Below, piece by piece: positions 57,353 through 64,000 of a DNA stretch of 64,000 bases. Location of the stretch: positions 18,042-82,041 of the forward strand of contig NZ_PQHZ01000031.1 in assembly GCF_003385185.1 (NCBI RefSeq), given 5' to 3'. Within the stretch, counting starts at the first letter, position 1, and every line of letters begins with the position of its first letter. The position numbers were made by a program, and so were the translations under genes. The notes below the pieces were generated by a model that did no database searches, was not told where the DNA came from, and worked only from the letters and a program-made list of their open reading frames with translations. Source of the DNA: Amycolatopsis palatopharyngis (GTDB taxonomy: Bacteria > Actinomycetota > Actinomycetes > Mycobacteriales > Pseudonocardiaceae).

Positions 57353-57438
57353 GGGCGGCACCGAACACAGGACGGCCACCGAGGTCGCGGCCGCGCTGCG
57401 GCTCACAGATGCGGATCCGTCCAGACTGGAGGGATGAA

Positions 57439-58467
57439 CTAGGAGCGCAGCGAACTCTCGATCTGTTCGGTGGCGAGGCGGCGGGGAGCGACGTAGTACA
57501 ACACCGACCCGGCGGGCAGTTCGATCTCCCATGCCGGGTTGACCAACAGCCCCTCGTCCGTACGCGCGGCGAGCAGGGTCGCGTCGTGCTCCTTGCCGAG
57601 CCGGGATTTGCATTCGCCGACCCGGATGGGACCGAGCGATACCGGCAGCGGAGCCGAGTACGTGTTCGCCCCGCCGTGGGTCATCAGTTCCGCGTACACC
57701 TCGGCGATACCCGGCGACTGCAGTTCCTCGGTAACCATTCGCGGTGTGTGCCACTGCACGGCGCGGATTCCCGCGTTGACATAGGCGAGATGCCGCGCGC
57801 GAGCGATGTCGCGCAGGGTCACCACCACGTGTGCGCCCGAATGGACGTGGTCCACGGTCACCGCGATCGCGAGCGCCTCGTTGTCGTCGCGTGCGTCGAC
57901 CAGCACGGTGGCCGCCCGCTGGACCCCTGCGCGGCGTAACACATCGGAGTCGGTCGGTTCGCCGCGTACGAACTCGATGTCCCTGTCGGGCATGGGATGG
58001 GTGATGACCTCGTCCCATGCGCAGACCACCACCCGCCTGTTTCCCTCGGCCAGCAGTTCGTCGGCTATGCGTTCCGTGCGCCCCGCGGTGTAGCCGATCA
58101 GGACGAGATGGTTGGAGCTGTCCACGGTGATCCCGCCCTGCATACGGCGTCCCTTCGCTTTCTCCAGCACTGCGGCGAGGTTGGTGAAGATGGTGGTCAG
58201 TGTGACGATGCCGCCGATGATCACGTACGCACCGACGACATGGCCTGCCCCGGTCTCTGGGAAGAAGTCCCCGTAACCGACGGTCGCCGCCGTGACGACG
58301 AAGAACCACCAGTAGTTGGCCGGGTCGACGATGCCGCTGTCCGCGCCCTCGGCCAGCGCCATCAACGGCCAACTGGTCACGAACAGAACCACGATCACCG
58401 CGATCGGCGTGACCCAGCTGCGCAGGAACGCCAGGCGAGTGAGCAGCCTCGCGAGAAAGAACGGCAC
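57439..58467 (-). CDS. Potassium channel with RCK (TrkA-N) domain
   Basis: A 342-residue two-span channel. Spans lie at about 20-38 and 75-97, with the pore helix and selectivity filter TVGYGD at 62-67. The cytoplasmic part has a TrkA-N fold (HLVLIGYTAGRTERIADELL) and a TrkA-C-like end. The usual glycine-rich nucleotide loop is changed (GYTAGR), so NAD binding is doubtful. It resembles MthK/Kch-type gated channels. Confidence 0.9.
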   Translation of the reverse strand: MPFFLARLLTRLAFLRSWVTPIAVIVVLFVTSWPLMALAEGADSGIVDPANYWWFFVVTAATVGYGDFFPETGAGHVVGAYVIIGGIVTLTTIFTNLAAVLEKAKGRRMQGGITVDSSNHLVLIGYTAGRTERIADELLAEGNRRVVVCAWDEVITHPMPDRDIEFVRGEPTDSDVLRRAGVQRAATVLVDARDDNEALAIAVTVDHVHSGAHVVVTLRDIARARHLAYVNAGIRAVQWHTPRMVTEELQSPGIAEVYAELMTHGGANTYSAPLPVSLGPIRVGECKSRLGKEHDATLLAARTDEGLLVNPAWEIELPAGSVLYYVAPRRLATEQIESSLRS

Positions 58468-58538
58468 CTGATCACTCCCGGATGGACAGAAAACGCGGTC
58501 GCTCCCACCCTAATGGTGGCCGAGGACCTGCCGCCGGA

Positions 58539-59501
58539 TCATTCAGCGGCGGCCTCGGCGAAGTCCTTTGCGTCCTCCTCGCCGAATGTCTCCTCGAGCT
58601 GCTCCGGTGAGTAGTCCAGGTCGATCTTCTCCACGGCGGCGCCGCGGGCCGACTCGATCGCTCCCAGCCTGCGCTGAGCGCGGTCGGCCGCGTACTGCGT
58701 GAACTCGTTCGGGTCGATACCGAACGGGAACTCGTCGAACTGGTCGTTCACCCACTGGATCATGTTGAGCGCGTGCGGCAGGAGTACGCCCATCCGCTGT
58801 TGCACCACCTCCCACAGCGAGTCGTCCGCTGCGATGTGCCTGCGACAGGTGAAGGTGCCCCATGCCATATGCCTGCGCTCGTCGTCACCGATCCGCCGGA
58901 TCAGTTCCTGCATGCCGGGCAGGATGTTCCTGGAGGTGCAGACCTTCTGCCAGGCGTAGTAGCCGGTGAGTGCCAGAGACCCCTCGATGACGTGGTTGTA
59001 GGTGACGCTCGCCCTGATCTGGTTGACCGGGCTGGGATCGGACTCGAGCACGCCGAGTGATTCCGGCAGCTCCTCGTAGAAGAGCTTGCGGTAGTGCGGA
59101 TTCTCGGACACGAATGGATGCAGGTCATCGGTCAGCCCGACCGCGTCCATCCAGCGCCGGAAGACCTCCGTGTGCTTGGCTTCCTCGAAGCAGAACTGCG
59201 TCAAGTACATCTCGTCGCCCAGCCTGCCCTCGCTGGCCATCGCCTTCATGAACGGCTGGATGTCCTCGGTCACCGCCTCCTCACCCGCGATGAACTGTGC
59301 GCACAGGTAAGTCGCCGATCGCTTCTGTTCGTCGGTCAGGGTGCTCCAGTCCTCGGCGTCGCGGCTGAAGTCGATGTCAGCGGGATTCCAGAACTTCTTG
59401 TTTCCCTTGACGAACAGCCGCAGCGGGAACGAGTCCCAGTTGAGCCCGCCGCGTTGCAGTGACTGGAAGCCGGTGCGCTGCGGTGTGGACGTGACAGTCA
59501 T
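58539..59501 (-). CDS. R2-like ligand-binding oxidase (R2lox)
   Basis: A 320-residue ferritin-like di-metal protein. Metal ligands match the R2lox pattern with a six-residue offset from the M. tuberculosis Rv0233 numbering: Glu74, Glu107, His110, Glu173, Glu208 and His211. The residues that form the special ether cross-link, Val77 and Tyr168, are both present (GEEAVTED; TYNHVIEG). Such proteins bind a Mn/Fe cofactor and a fatty-acid-like ligand; they are not ribonucleotide reductases. The start overlaps the TetR stop (ATGA), so both are made together, as in Rv0232-Rv0233. Confidence 0.93.
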   Translation of the reverse strand: MTVTSTPQRTGFQSLQRGGLNWDSFPLRLFVKGNKKFWNPADIDFSRDAEDWSTLTDEQKRSATYLCAQFIAGEEAVTEDIQPFMKAMASEGRLGDEMYLTQFCFEEAKHTEVFRRWMDAVGLTDDLHPFVSENPHYRKLFYEELPESLGVLESDPSPVNQIRASVTYNHVIEGSLALTGYYAWQKVCTSRNILPGMQELIRRIGDDERRHMAWGTFTCRRHIAADDSLWEVVQQRMGVLLPHALNMIQWVNDQFDEFPFGIDPNEFTQYAADRAQRRLGAIESARGAAVEKIDLDYSPEQLEETFGEEDAKDFAEAAAE

Positions 59502-60142
59502 GGAAGCGCCCTTCCTGTTGTCCTCGCACCCCGGACCTCGCTGTCCGGAGTGGACGAATACTGACGGATGGCCGGAGCGATCACCGCGCAGACGGATTCC
59601 GCGGCTTCGACGGCGGAGTGGGTGGGCAGCACCAGGTGGCTCAGCGACAATCGGACGACGGTTTCGGCGAGCAGACCGGCCGAGGCGGCGTCGAGTTCGG
59701 GCACCCGCTCGAGGTAGTGCGTCGCGGCGACCTCGGTGGCCGCGCGCAGTACGGGCTCACCGCGAGTGGTGAGCAGCGGCAGCAGGTCCTCGCCCTCGCC
59801 GGTGCCGAGGGCCGCGGCGGCCAGCCGGTTCTCCCTCGCGTGCTCGACCGTGTAGATCACGGCGAGGCGGATGCCCTCGATCAGGTCGTCGGTGCTGGCC
59901 AGGCGTTGTTTGATGCCGTCGAGAAACTCCGAAGCCGTGCGCAGGGCGACAGCCTGGGCAAGGGCGGTTTTGCTGCCGAACTCGTTGTAGACGGTCTGCC
60001 TGCTTACGCCCACTCTGCCCGCGACGTCGACCATGCGCAGGCGGCCGTAGCCGTGGTCGGCGAGCAGTTCGGTGGCGGCGTCGAGCAGTTCCTCGCGCAG
60101 GGACGCCCTGACCCGCTGGGAGTAGGTGGTGATCTCGGACAC
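59498..60142 (-). CDS. TetR-family regulator of the R2lox operon
   Basis: A 214-residue regulator with helix-turn-helix at about 35-75 (RMVDVAGRVGVSRQTVYNEF) and a C-terminal ligand domain. It precedes and overlaps the R2lox gene by four bases, the same pairing as Rv0232-Rv0233. A palindrome (TTGACA-N13-TGTCAA) just upstream is a likely operator. GTG start at 60142. Confidence 0.92.
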   Translation of the reverse strand: MSEITTYSQRVRASLREELLDAATELLADHGYGRLRMVDVAGRVGVSRQTVYNEFGSKTALAQAVALRTASEFLDGIKQRLASTDDLIEGIRLAVIYTVEHARENRLAAAALGTGEGEDLLPLLTTRGEPVLRAATEVAATHYLERVPELDAASAGLLAETVVRLSLSHLVLPTHSAVEAAESVCAVIAPAIRQYSSTPDSEVRGARTTGRALP

Positions 60143-60151
60143 ACAGCCAGT

Positions 60152-60176
60152 TTGACACGCACCCCCTTTATGTCAA
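60152..60176. promoter_or_regulatory. Candidate operator upstream of the TetR-R2lox operon
   Basis: TTGACA at 60152-60157 and TGTCAA at 60171-60176 form an inverted repeat spaced by 13 bases. The right arm read on the minus strand is also a consensus -35 box, so a repressor here would block the operon's promoter. Confidence 0.5.
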
Positions 60177-60227
60177 GTAGCTGTACGCTCAGCCGTCCGC
60201 TGTACAGCCCGCGGGCACAACGGGTTA

Positions 60228-60312
60228 GTTCCCCAATGTGGCATTCGGGACGTTAGATGTCCCCAATGCCACATTGGGGACGTTGAAGTTCCCGAATGCC
60301 ACATTGGGGAAC
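60228..60312. repeat. Three copies of a CCCCAATG-CCA-CATTGGGG repeat
   Basis: Copies lie at 60228-60252, 60259-60282 and 60288-60312. The middle one is itself palindromic (CCCCAATGCCACATTGGGG); the outer two are reverse complements of each other (GTTCCCGAATGCCACATTGG and its complement). The whole 85-bp array can fold on itself. It fills the gap between the TetR and HAD genes. Confidence 0.85.
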
Positions 60313-60356
60313 TACGCCATCCTTGCCCAGGGGGCGCGGCCGGCCTTGCGGTTACC

Positions 60357-61034
60357 GTGGACCGAGTGGGGACGACTATCGGTTTCGACCTGGACATGAC
60401 GCTGATCGATCCGCGACCGGGGATGGTCGCGGCGATGAACGCACTCGCGGCCGAAACCGGCCTGCCGCTGGACGGTGAGTACTTCGCCGCGCACCTTGGT
60501 CCGCCGCTGGACCACGTCCTGCGGGAATTCGGGGCGCCCGAGGCCGAACTGCCAGCACTGGTGGCCCGGTTCAGGCAGACCTATCCCGCGATCGTGATCC
60601 CTCGCACGGTGGCGCTGCCCGGTGCGGAAAACGCGATCAAGGCTGTCCGGGAGGCCGGGCACGAGGTGCTGGTGGTGACCGGGAAGTACGGGCCGAACGC
60701 GGCGCTGCACCTGGATGCACTTGGCCTGCGGGTCGACCACCTGGTCGGCGAACTGTGGGCCGCCGGCAAGGCGAGGGCGCTGCGCGACCACGCTGCGACG
60801 GTCTACGTCGGTGACCACCGGGGTGACGTCCTCGGTGCACTCGCAGCCGGGGTGCTGCCGGTCGGAGTCACCACCGGCCCCTGCCCGAGGGAGGAGTTGC
60901 TCGACGCGGGAGCGGAGGTCGTGCTCGACTCGCTCGAGCAGTTCCCGGCCTGGCTGGTGGGTCGCGCGTCCGCTACGCCTTCGCGGCCGGGCTACCGGAA
61001 CCCGGTCGGCGACCCTCCCGGACCAGCGCGATGA
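60357..61034 (+). CDS. HAD-superfamily phosphatase
   Basis: A 225-residue hydrolase. Motif I is GFDLDMTLID, motif II VVTGKYG (Thr), motif III Lys in AAGKARAL, motif IV VGDHRGDVLGAL. Resembles phosphoglycolate phosphatase-like enzymes, with a helical cap after motif I. GTG at 60357 or 60366 may start it. Its last 20 residues overlap the converging membrane-protein gene by 62 bp and look unconserved. Confidence 0.85.
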   Translation: MDRVGTTIGFDLDMTLIDPRPGMVAAMNALAAETGLPLDGEYFAAHLGPPLDHVLREFGAPEAELPALVARFRQTYPAIVIPRTVALPGAENAIKAVREAGHEVLVVTGKYGPNAALHLDALGLRVDHLVGELWAAGKARALRDHAATVYVGDHRGDVLGALAAGVLPVGVTTGPCPREELLDAGAEVVLDSLEQFPAWLVGRASATPSRPGYRNPVGDPPGPAR

Positions 61035-61245
61035 GCCCCAGCGCGAGGCCGAGCGGGGTGATGACACCTGCGGCGGCGCTCAACCACACCGGCAGATCCT
61101 GTAGTCCCGCGGCGAACATCACGAACACCGCGACGACAGCGACCATGCCGATCGCGAACAGCACCACTCCCGTTCTCATCAACGGCGACATCCGTGTGGT
61201 CCTGTTCGGGTCCTTCGAAGAGGCGTCGCGCGCTGCTTGCTCCAT
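60973..61245 (-). CDS. Small two-span membrane protein (Rv0870c-like position)
   Basis: A 90-residue protein: a polar N-terminus, two membrane segments (TGVVLFAIGMVAVVAVFVMF and LSAAAGVITPLGLALGLIAL) and a short basic tail. It lies between the moaA block and the cold-shock gene on the minus strand, the position of Rv0870c in M. tuberculosis. ATG at 61245 is preferred; a GTG two codons earlier is possible. Function unknown. Confidence 0.7.
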   Translation of the reverse strand: MEQAARDASSKDPNRTTRMSPLMRTGVVLFAIGMVAVVAVFVMFAAGLQDLPVWLSAAAGVITPLGLALGLIALVREGRRPGSGSPAAKA

Positions 61246-61402
61246 ACCGACATGGTAATCGGACGGTATCTGCTTCTCATGACGACAGGTCCCGGGATAG
61301 GCTTGGCCGACGCGCGTCCTGGGTACGCCCTGGGGCGCGTTCGTCGTGCATGGCCGGGTGGTCGTGCGGACTCGGTTGCAGAGCAAAGGAACGGTGAGGG
61401 CA

Positions 61403-61789
61403 GTGCCGACCGGCAAGGTCAAGTGGTACGACGCGGAGAAGGGGTTCGGCTTCGTCACCCAGGAGGGTGGGGAGGACGTCTACATCCGTAAGGCGGCACT
61501 ACCGCAGGGCGTGGAAGCCCTCAAGGCAGGCCAACGCCTGGAGTTCGGTGTAGCCGACGGTCGTCGGGGGCCGCAGGCACTGTCCGTCCGGCTGCTGGAT
61601 CCGCCGCCCTCGGTCGCCGAGGCGCGCAGGCGTCCCGCCGAGGAACTGCACGGGCTCATCGAGGACATGATCAAGCTGCTCGAGATGCGGGTCCAGCCCG
61701 ATCTGCGCCGCGGCCGCTACCCGGACCGCAAGAACATCAAGCGCATCGCCGAGGTGATGCGGGCCGTGGCGCGCGACCTCGACCCCTGA
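61403..61789 (+). CDS. Cold-shock-domain protein of the longer actinobacterial type (CspB-like, Rv0871)
   Basis: A 128-residue protein. The N-terminal 67 residues are a cold-shock domain (KGFGFVTQEGGEDVYIRKAA), followed by a C-terminal helical extension (LHGLIEDMIKLLEMRVQPDL and RKNIKRIAEVMRAVARDLD). The extension distinguishes it from the short CspA at 10176 and matches the Rv0871 type, which lies in the same neighbourhood. GTG at 61403 is chosen because that form begins PTGKVKWYD as in relatives; a GTG nine bases upstream has the better binding site. Confidence 0.9.
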   Translation: MPTGKVKWYDAEKGFGFVTQEGGEDVYIRKAALPQGVEALKAGQRLEFGVADGRRGPQALSVRLLDPPPSVAEARRRPAEELHGLIEDMIKLLEMRVQPDLRRGRYPDRKNIKRIAEVMRAVARDLDP

Positions 61790-61831
61790 TCCGGCCGGTG
61801 TTCACGCGACCCGCGATGCCCAGAGGCGCTG

Positions 61832-62299
61832 TCAGGCGGTGACGTGGAGGGACCACACGGCGCGCATGAGGAGTTCCGGGTTTCCGGCCTCGTCGACGAC
61901 GTAGGCCGCGCCGGGCTGCTGCACCTCGACCACGAGGATCTGGTAGCCCGGCCCCTCGCCGGTGGCGGTGTAGGCGTGCTGCGTGCCGGAGGAGAAGAAC
62001 TCTGCCTTCTCGCGTAGCTCGCCGTCCCCGGTCAGGTATTCGATGCGCGCCACCCATGGTGTCTCGCTGACCTCGCTCGGCACCGAGATCTGCACCGGCC
62101 TGCCCGGCCGCGAGGCCAGTTCGGCCACGGCGCCGATTTCCTCGCACTCGCTGACCTGCACGTTGCAGTACTTGAACGGCTCCGTCTCGGCCGCCTCACC
62201 GTCGGTGTAGAAGGTGACCTGCGGTTCGCTGCCGGACGCCGAGCAGCCCGCCAGGACCAGTGCGGCACAGGGGAGCAGGGCGGCCAGACGCAGTCGCAT
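61832..62299 (-). CDS. DUF2771-like lipoprotein (Rv0875c position)
   Basis: A 155-residue lipoprotein with lipobox VLAGC (Cys19). The mature domain has a CNVQVSECEEIGAV cysteine pair and a beta-rich C-terminal half (GYQILVVEVQQPGAAYVVDE). Members are exported actinobacterial proteins of unknown role. It lies ten bases downstream of the MFS gene on the same strand, as in the Rv0876c-Rv0875c pair. Confidence 0.75.
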   Translation of the reverse strand: MRLRLAALLPCAALVLAGCSASGSEPQVTFYTDGEAAETEPFKYCNVQVSECEEIGAVAELASRPGRPVQISVPSEVSETPWVARIEYLTGDGELREKAEFFSSGTQHAYTATGEGPGYQILVVEVQQPGAAYVVDEAGNPELLMRAVWSLHVTA

Positions 62300-62309
62300 G
62301 TGCCAGAGC

Positions 62310-64000
62310 CTACGAGCCCTGCCTCGACCGGGATGGAGGCGGTCCCCCCGCGTCCCACCGCTGACTCCGCTGGTCCCGCGGGTCCCGCTGACTCCGCTGA
62401 CCCCGCGACGGACGCGGTCCGGTGCCCACCGGATCAGGACGCAGTGGACGGTCCCCGCCGAAACCGGGAATCAGCGAGCTGCCCTTGCGTACCAGCCAGG
62501 TCTGCGCGAGGCCCGTGGCGAGCAGCACCGAGACCACCAAGAAGCCGATCCAGTAGGTGGGCGGCAGCAGCAAGCCGACCGCCCCGCCGAAGCACCAGGA
62601 CATCTGCAGCACCGTCTCCGAGCGGCCGAACGCCGACGCGCGCGACTCCTCGGGCAGGTCCTGCTGGATCACCGCGTCCAGGCTGATCTTGGCCAGCGCA
62701 CTGGCGGACGCCCCGACCAGCCCAACCACAGCGGCCGTGGCGAGCCCGGACAGCAACGCGGCCAGCACGGTGGAACCGAGAGCGGCCCCCACGCAGCCGA
62801 TCACCACCTGATCGGGTCTGCCGAGGTGCAGCCGGGATCCGATGGCGTTGCCCAGGAAGCCACCAACTCCCGCCGCCGCGCCGATGATCCCGAGCAGAAG
62901 CAACTGGATGAACGGACTCTGCCCGCCGTCCTCCGTCTGCGCCTTCACGGCGAACGCGGCGAACATCATCAGGAAGCCGGTCAGCAGCCGGGTACTCCCG
63001 TTGGCCCACAACGCGACCACGACATGCCGGCCCATCGGCTGACGTTTCTTGTGTTCGGTACGCGAAGACAGCGATGCCGGGACCTCGCCCTCGGTCACCT
63101 CGACCCAGGACGGAATCCGCATCGCCTGCATCGAGCCTGCCACCGCGATCGCGCCCGCGAACCACAATGCGCCCGAGGAGCCCAGGGCCCAGTTCACCCC
63201 GGCGGCGATGGCGCCGAACACGCCACCAGCCGCGAGGCCGAACACGGTCAGCCGGGCGTTGGTTTTGGACAGGGTGATCTCCGGCGGCAGCACTCGTGGT
63301 GTCACCGCGGCCTTCAGCACCATGAACGACCGGGACAGCACCATCTTCCCGAGTGCGGCCGGATACAGCCCCCAGTCGTTGAAATGCAGCGCCATGATCA
63401 CGCACATCAGTGCCTGCCCACCCGCGGCGACGGACATCGCCAGGCGTCGCCCGCGCTGGATGCGGTCGAGCGCGGGGCCGATCACCGGAGCCACGAGTGC
63501 GAAAGGCGCGATCGTGATCAGCAGGTACAACGCGACCCTGCCCCGGCTCTCGCCGCTGCTGGCCGCGAAGAACAGGGTGTTCGCCAGCGCGATGGCCATC
63601 GCGGCGTCACTGGCGTAGTTCAGCATCACCGAGTAGCTCAGCGAGGTCAGCCCCGACTTCTCGGCCCCGTCCGCCTTGGTCGCGCGGTGGAACGCGTCGA
63701 CGGCCTGGCCGGTCAGCTGCCGTCCGCGCAACGCCGCGACCCTCGTGACGGTGATCTTCTTCGGCAGCCGCGGCCCGTTGCTTCGCGGCGGCGGGCCCTC
63801 GAAGCCGTTCTCCGTCTCCCGATCCTGCCCCTGGTCCCTGGGCTGGCCTGGGGCATAGCCGCCCGTGTCGTACCGCTCGTATCGGTCGTGCTCACCCGGC
63901 GGGGGCGGCGGGGGGTAGTCCCTGCGGACCTGCTGCGTCCGCCGCTGGTCCGGTGGCGGGTACGGGCGGGCACCCCGGCGGGGTGCCCGCCCGTACCCGC
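62310..64000 (-). CDS. MFS transporter, 5' end beyond the window
   Basis: The frame is open to the right edge, so at least 562 residues are encoded and the start is not seen. The C-terminal 470 residues contain about twelve membrane segments (for example VALYLLITIAPFALVAPVIG, and VVIGCVGAALGSTVLAALLS) of a major-facilitator transporter, Rv0876c-like. Before the first segment comes a cytoplasmic extension of at least 90 residues, rich in Pro, Tyr, Asp and Arg (DYPPPPPPGEHDRYERYD). The stretch after the last segment is Arg/Ser/Gln-rich. Substrate unknown. A TTG at 63731 could be an internal start, but the open frame upstream argues against it. Confidence 0.88.
   Translation of the reverse strand, partial: GYGRAPRRGARPYPPPDQRRTQQVRRDYPPPPPPGEHDRYERYDTGGYAPGQPRDQGQDRETENGFEGPPPRSNGPRLPKKITVTRVAALRGRQLTGQAVDAFHRATKADGAEKSGLTSLSYSVMLNYASDAAMAIALANTLFFAASSGESRGRVALYLLITIAPFALVAPVIGPALDRIQRGRRLAMSVAAGGQALMCVIMALHFNDWGLYPAALGKMVLSRSFMVLKAAVTPRVLPPEITLSKTNARLTVFGLAAGGVFGAIAAGVNWALGSSGALWFAGAIAVAGSMQAMRIPSWVEVTEGEVPASLSSRTEHKKRQPMGRHVVVALWANGSTRLLTGFLMMFAAFAVKAQTEDGGQSPFIQLLLLGIIGAAAGVGGFLGNAIGSRLHLGRPDQVVIGCVGAALGSTVLAALLSGLATAAVVGLVGASASALAKISLDAVIQQDLPEESRASAFGRSETVLQMSWCFGGAVGLLLPPTYWIGFLVVSVLLATGLAQTWLVRKGSSLIPGFGGDRPLRPDPVGTGPRPSRGQRSQRDPRDQRSQRWDAGGPPPSRSRQGS
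63956..64000. repeat. Perfect 21-bp inverted repeat at the window's right end
   Basis: Bases 63956-63976 and 63980-64000 are exact reverse complements around a 3-base loop (GGC). The right arm ends exactly at the last base of the window, so the true arm length may be longer. It lies inside the 5' part of the MFS gene. Confidence 0.9.

Overview
The window is high-GC actinobacterial DNA. Third codon positions are mostly G or C, and GTG starts and ATGA/GTGA stop-start overlaps are frequent. Gene content points to the Corynebacteriales/Pseudonocardiales side of the phylum, most likely Pseudonocardiaceae: a four-gene conservon, an XRE-DUF397 pair, a lone CIRCE-controlled groEL, and a gene order from the XPB helicase through moaC, rpf and moaA to a cspB-like gene that matches Mycobacterium tuberculosis Rv0861c-Rv0876c in order and strand. 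The genus assignment is inference; there is no rRNA or tRNA in the window.

Bases 1 to about 6,900 are accessory DNA that looks like part of a prophage or integrative conjugative element. It holds a holin-like gene, a minus-strand operon with a DUF2637/SpdB-like spread protein coupled to an XRE-HNH nuclease protein, several small unknown genes, a divergent XRE/DUF5753 regulator with its DUF397 partner, and a set of small membrane proteins. A LexA-like box, a dense cluster of an 8-bp motif, a large inverted repeat and 10-bp tandem repeats lie here. No integrase or attachment site is visible.

Bases 7,027-13,943 are chromosomal housekeeping and stress genes: a GlsB-type membrane protein, moeA, two AIM24-like paralogues, a cold-shock protein, a PknB-like kinase and groEL behind two CIRCE operators. 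Bases 14,039-24,015 hold an M14 carboxypeptidase coupled to a PheC-like binding protein, a PspC-domain protein, an ECF41 sigma factor with its oxidoreductase partner, menC, a PfpI-like protein, a nitroreductase, a DUF72 protein, an AAA ATPase and a DUF4253 protein.

Bases 24,167-62,299 follow the mycobacterial XPB-to-cspB order, split by two inserted blocks. The first (25.8-39.6 kb) has a lipoprotein, a CvnA-like sensor kinase, cutC, an amino-acid ABC transporter without an ATPase gene, a complete conservon (kinase, roadblock, DUF742, GTPase) and an extra roadblock/DUF742 pair. The second (49.1-60.9 kb) has a Mop-domain regulator with modABC, hydrolases, a snapalysin-like protease, a PhzF-like protein, an acyl-CoA synthetase, a potassium channel and an R2-like oxidase with its TetR regulator. 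The molybdenum theme is strong: moeA, moaC, a Mog-MoaE fusion, moaD, moaA and modABC together cover uptake and most of cofactor synthesis.

The window ends inside an MFS transporter whose reading frame runs off the right edge through a perfect 21-bp inverted repeat. Three families of short dispersed or tandem repeats sit in intergenic gaps, mostly next to gene ends.
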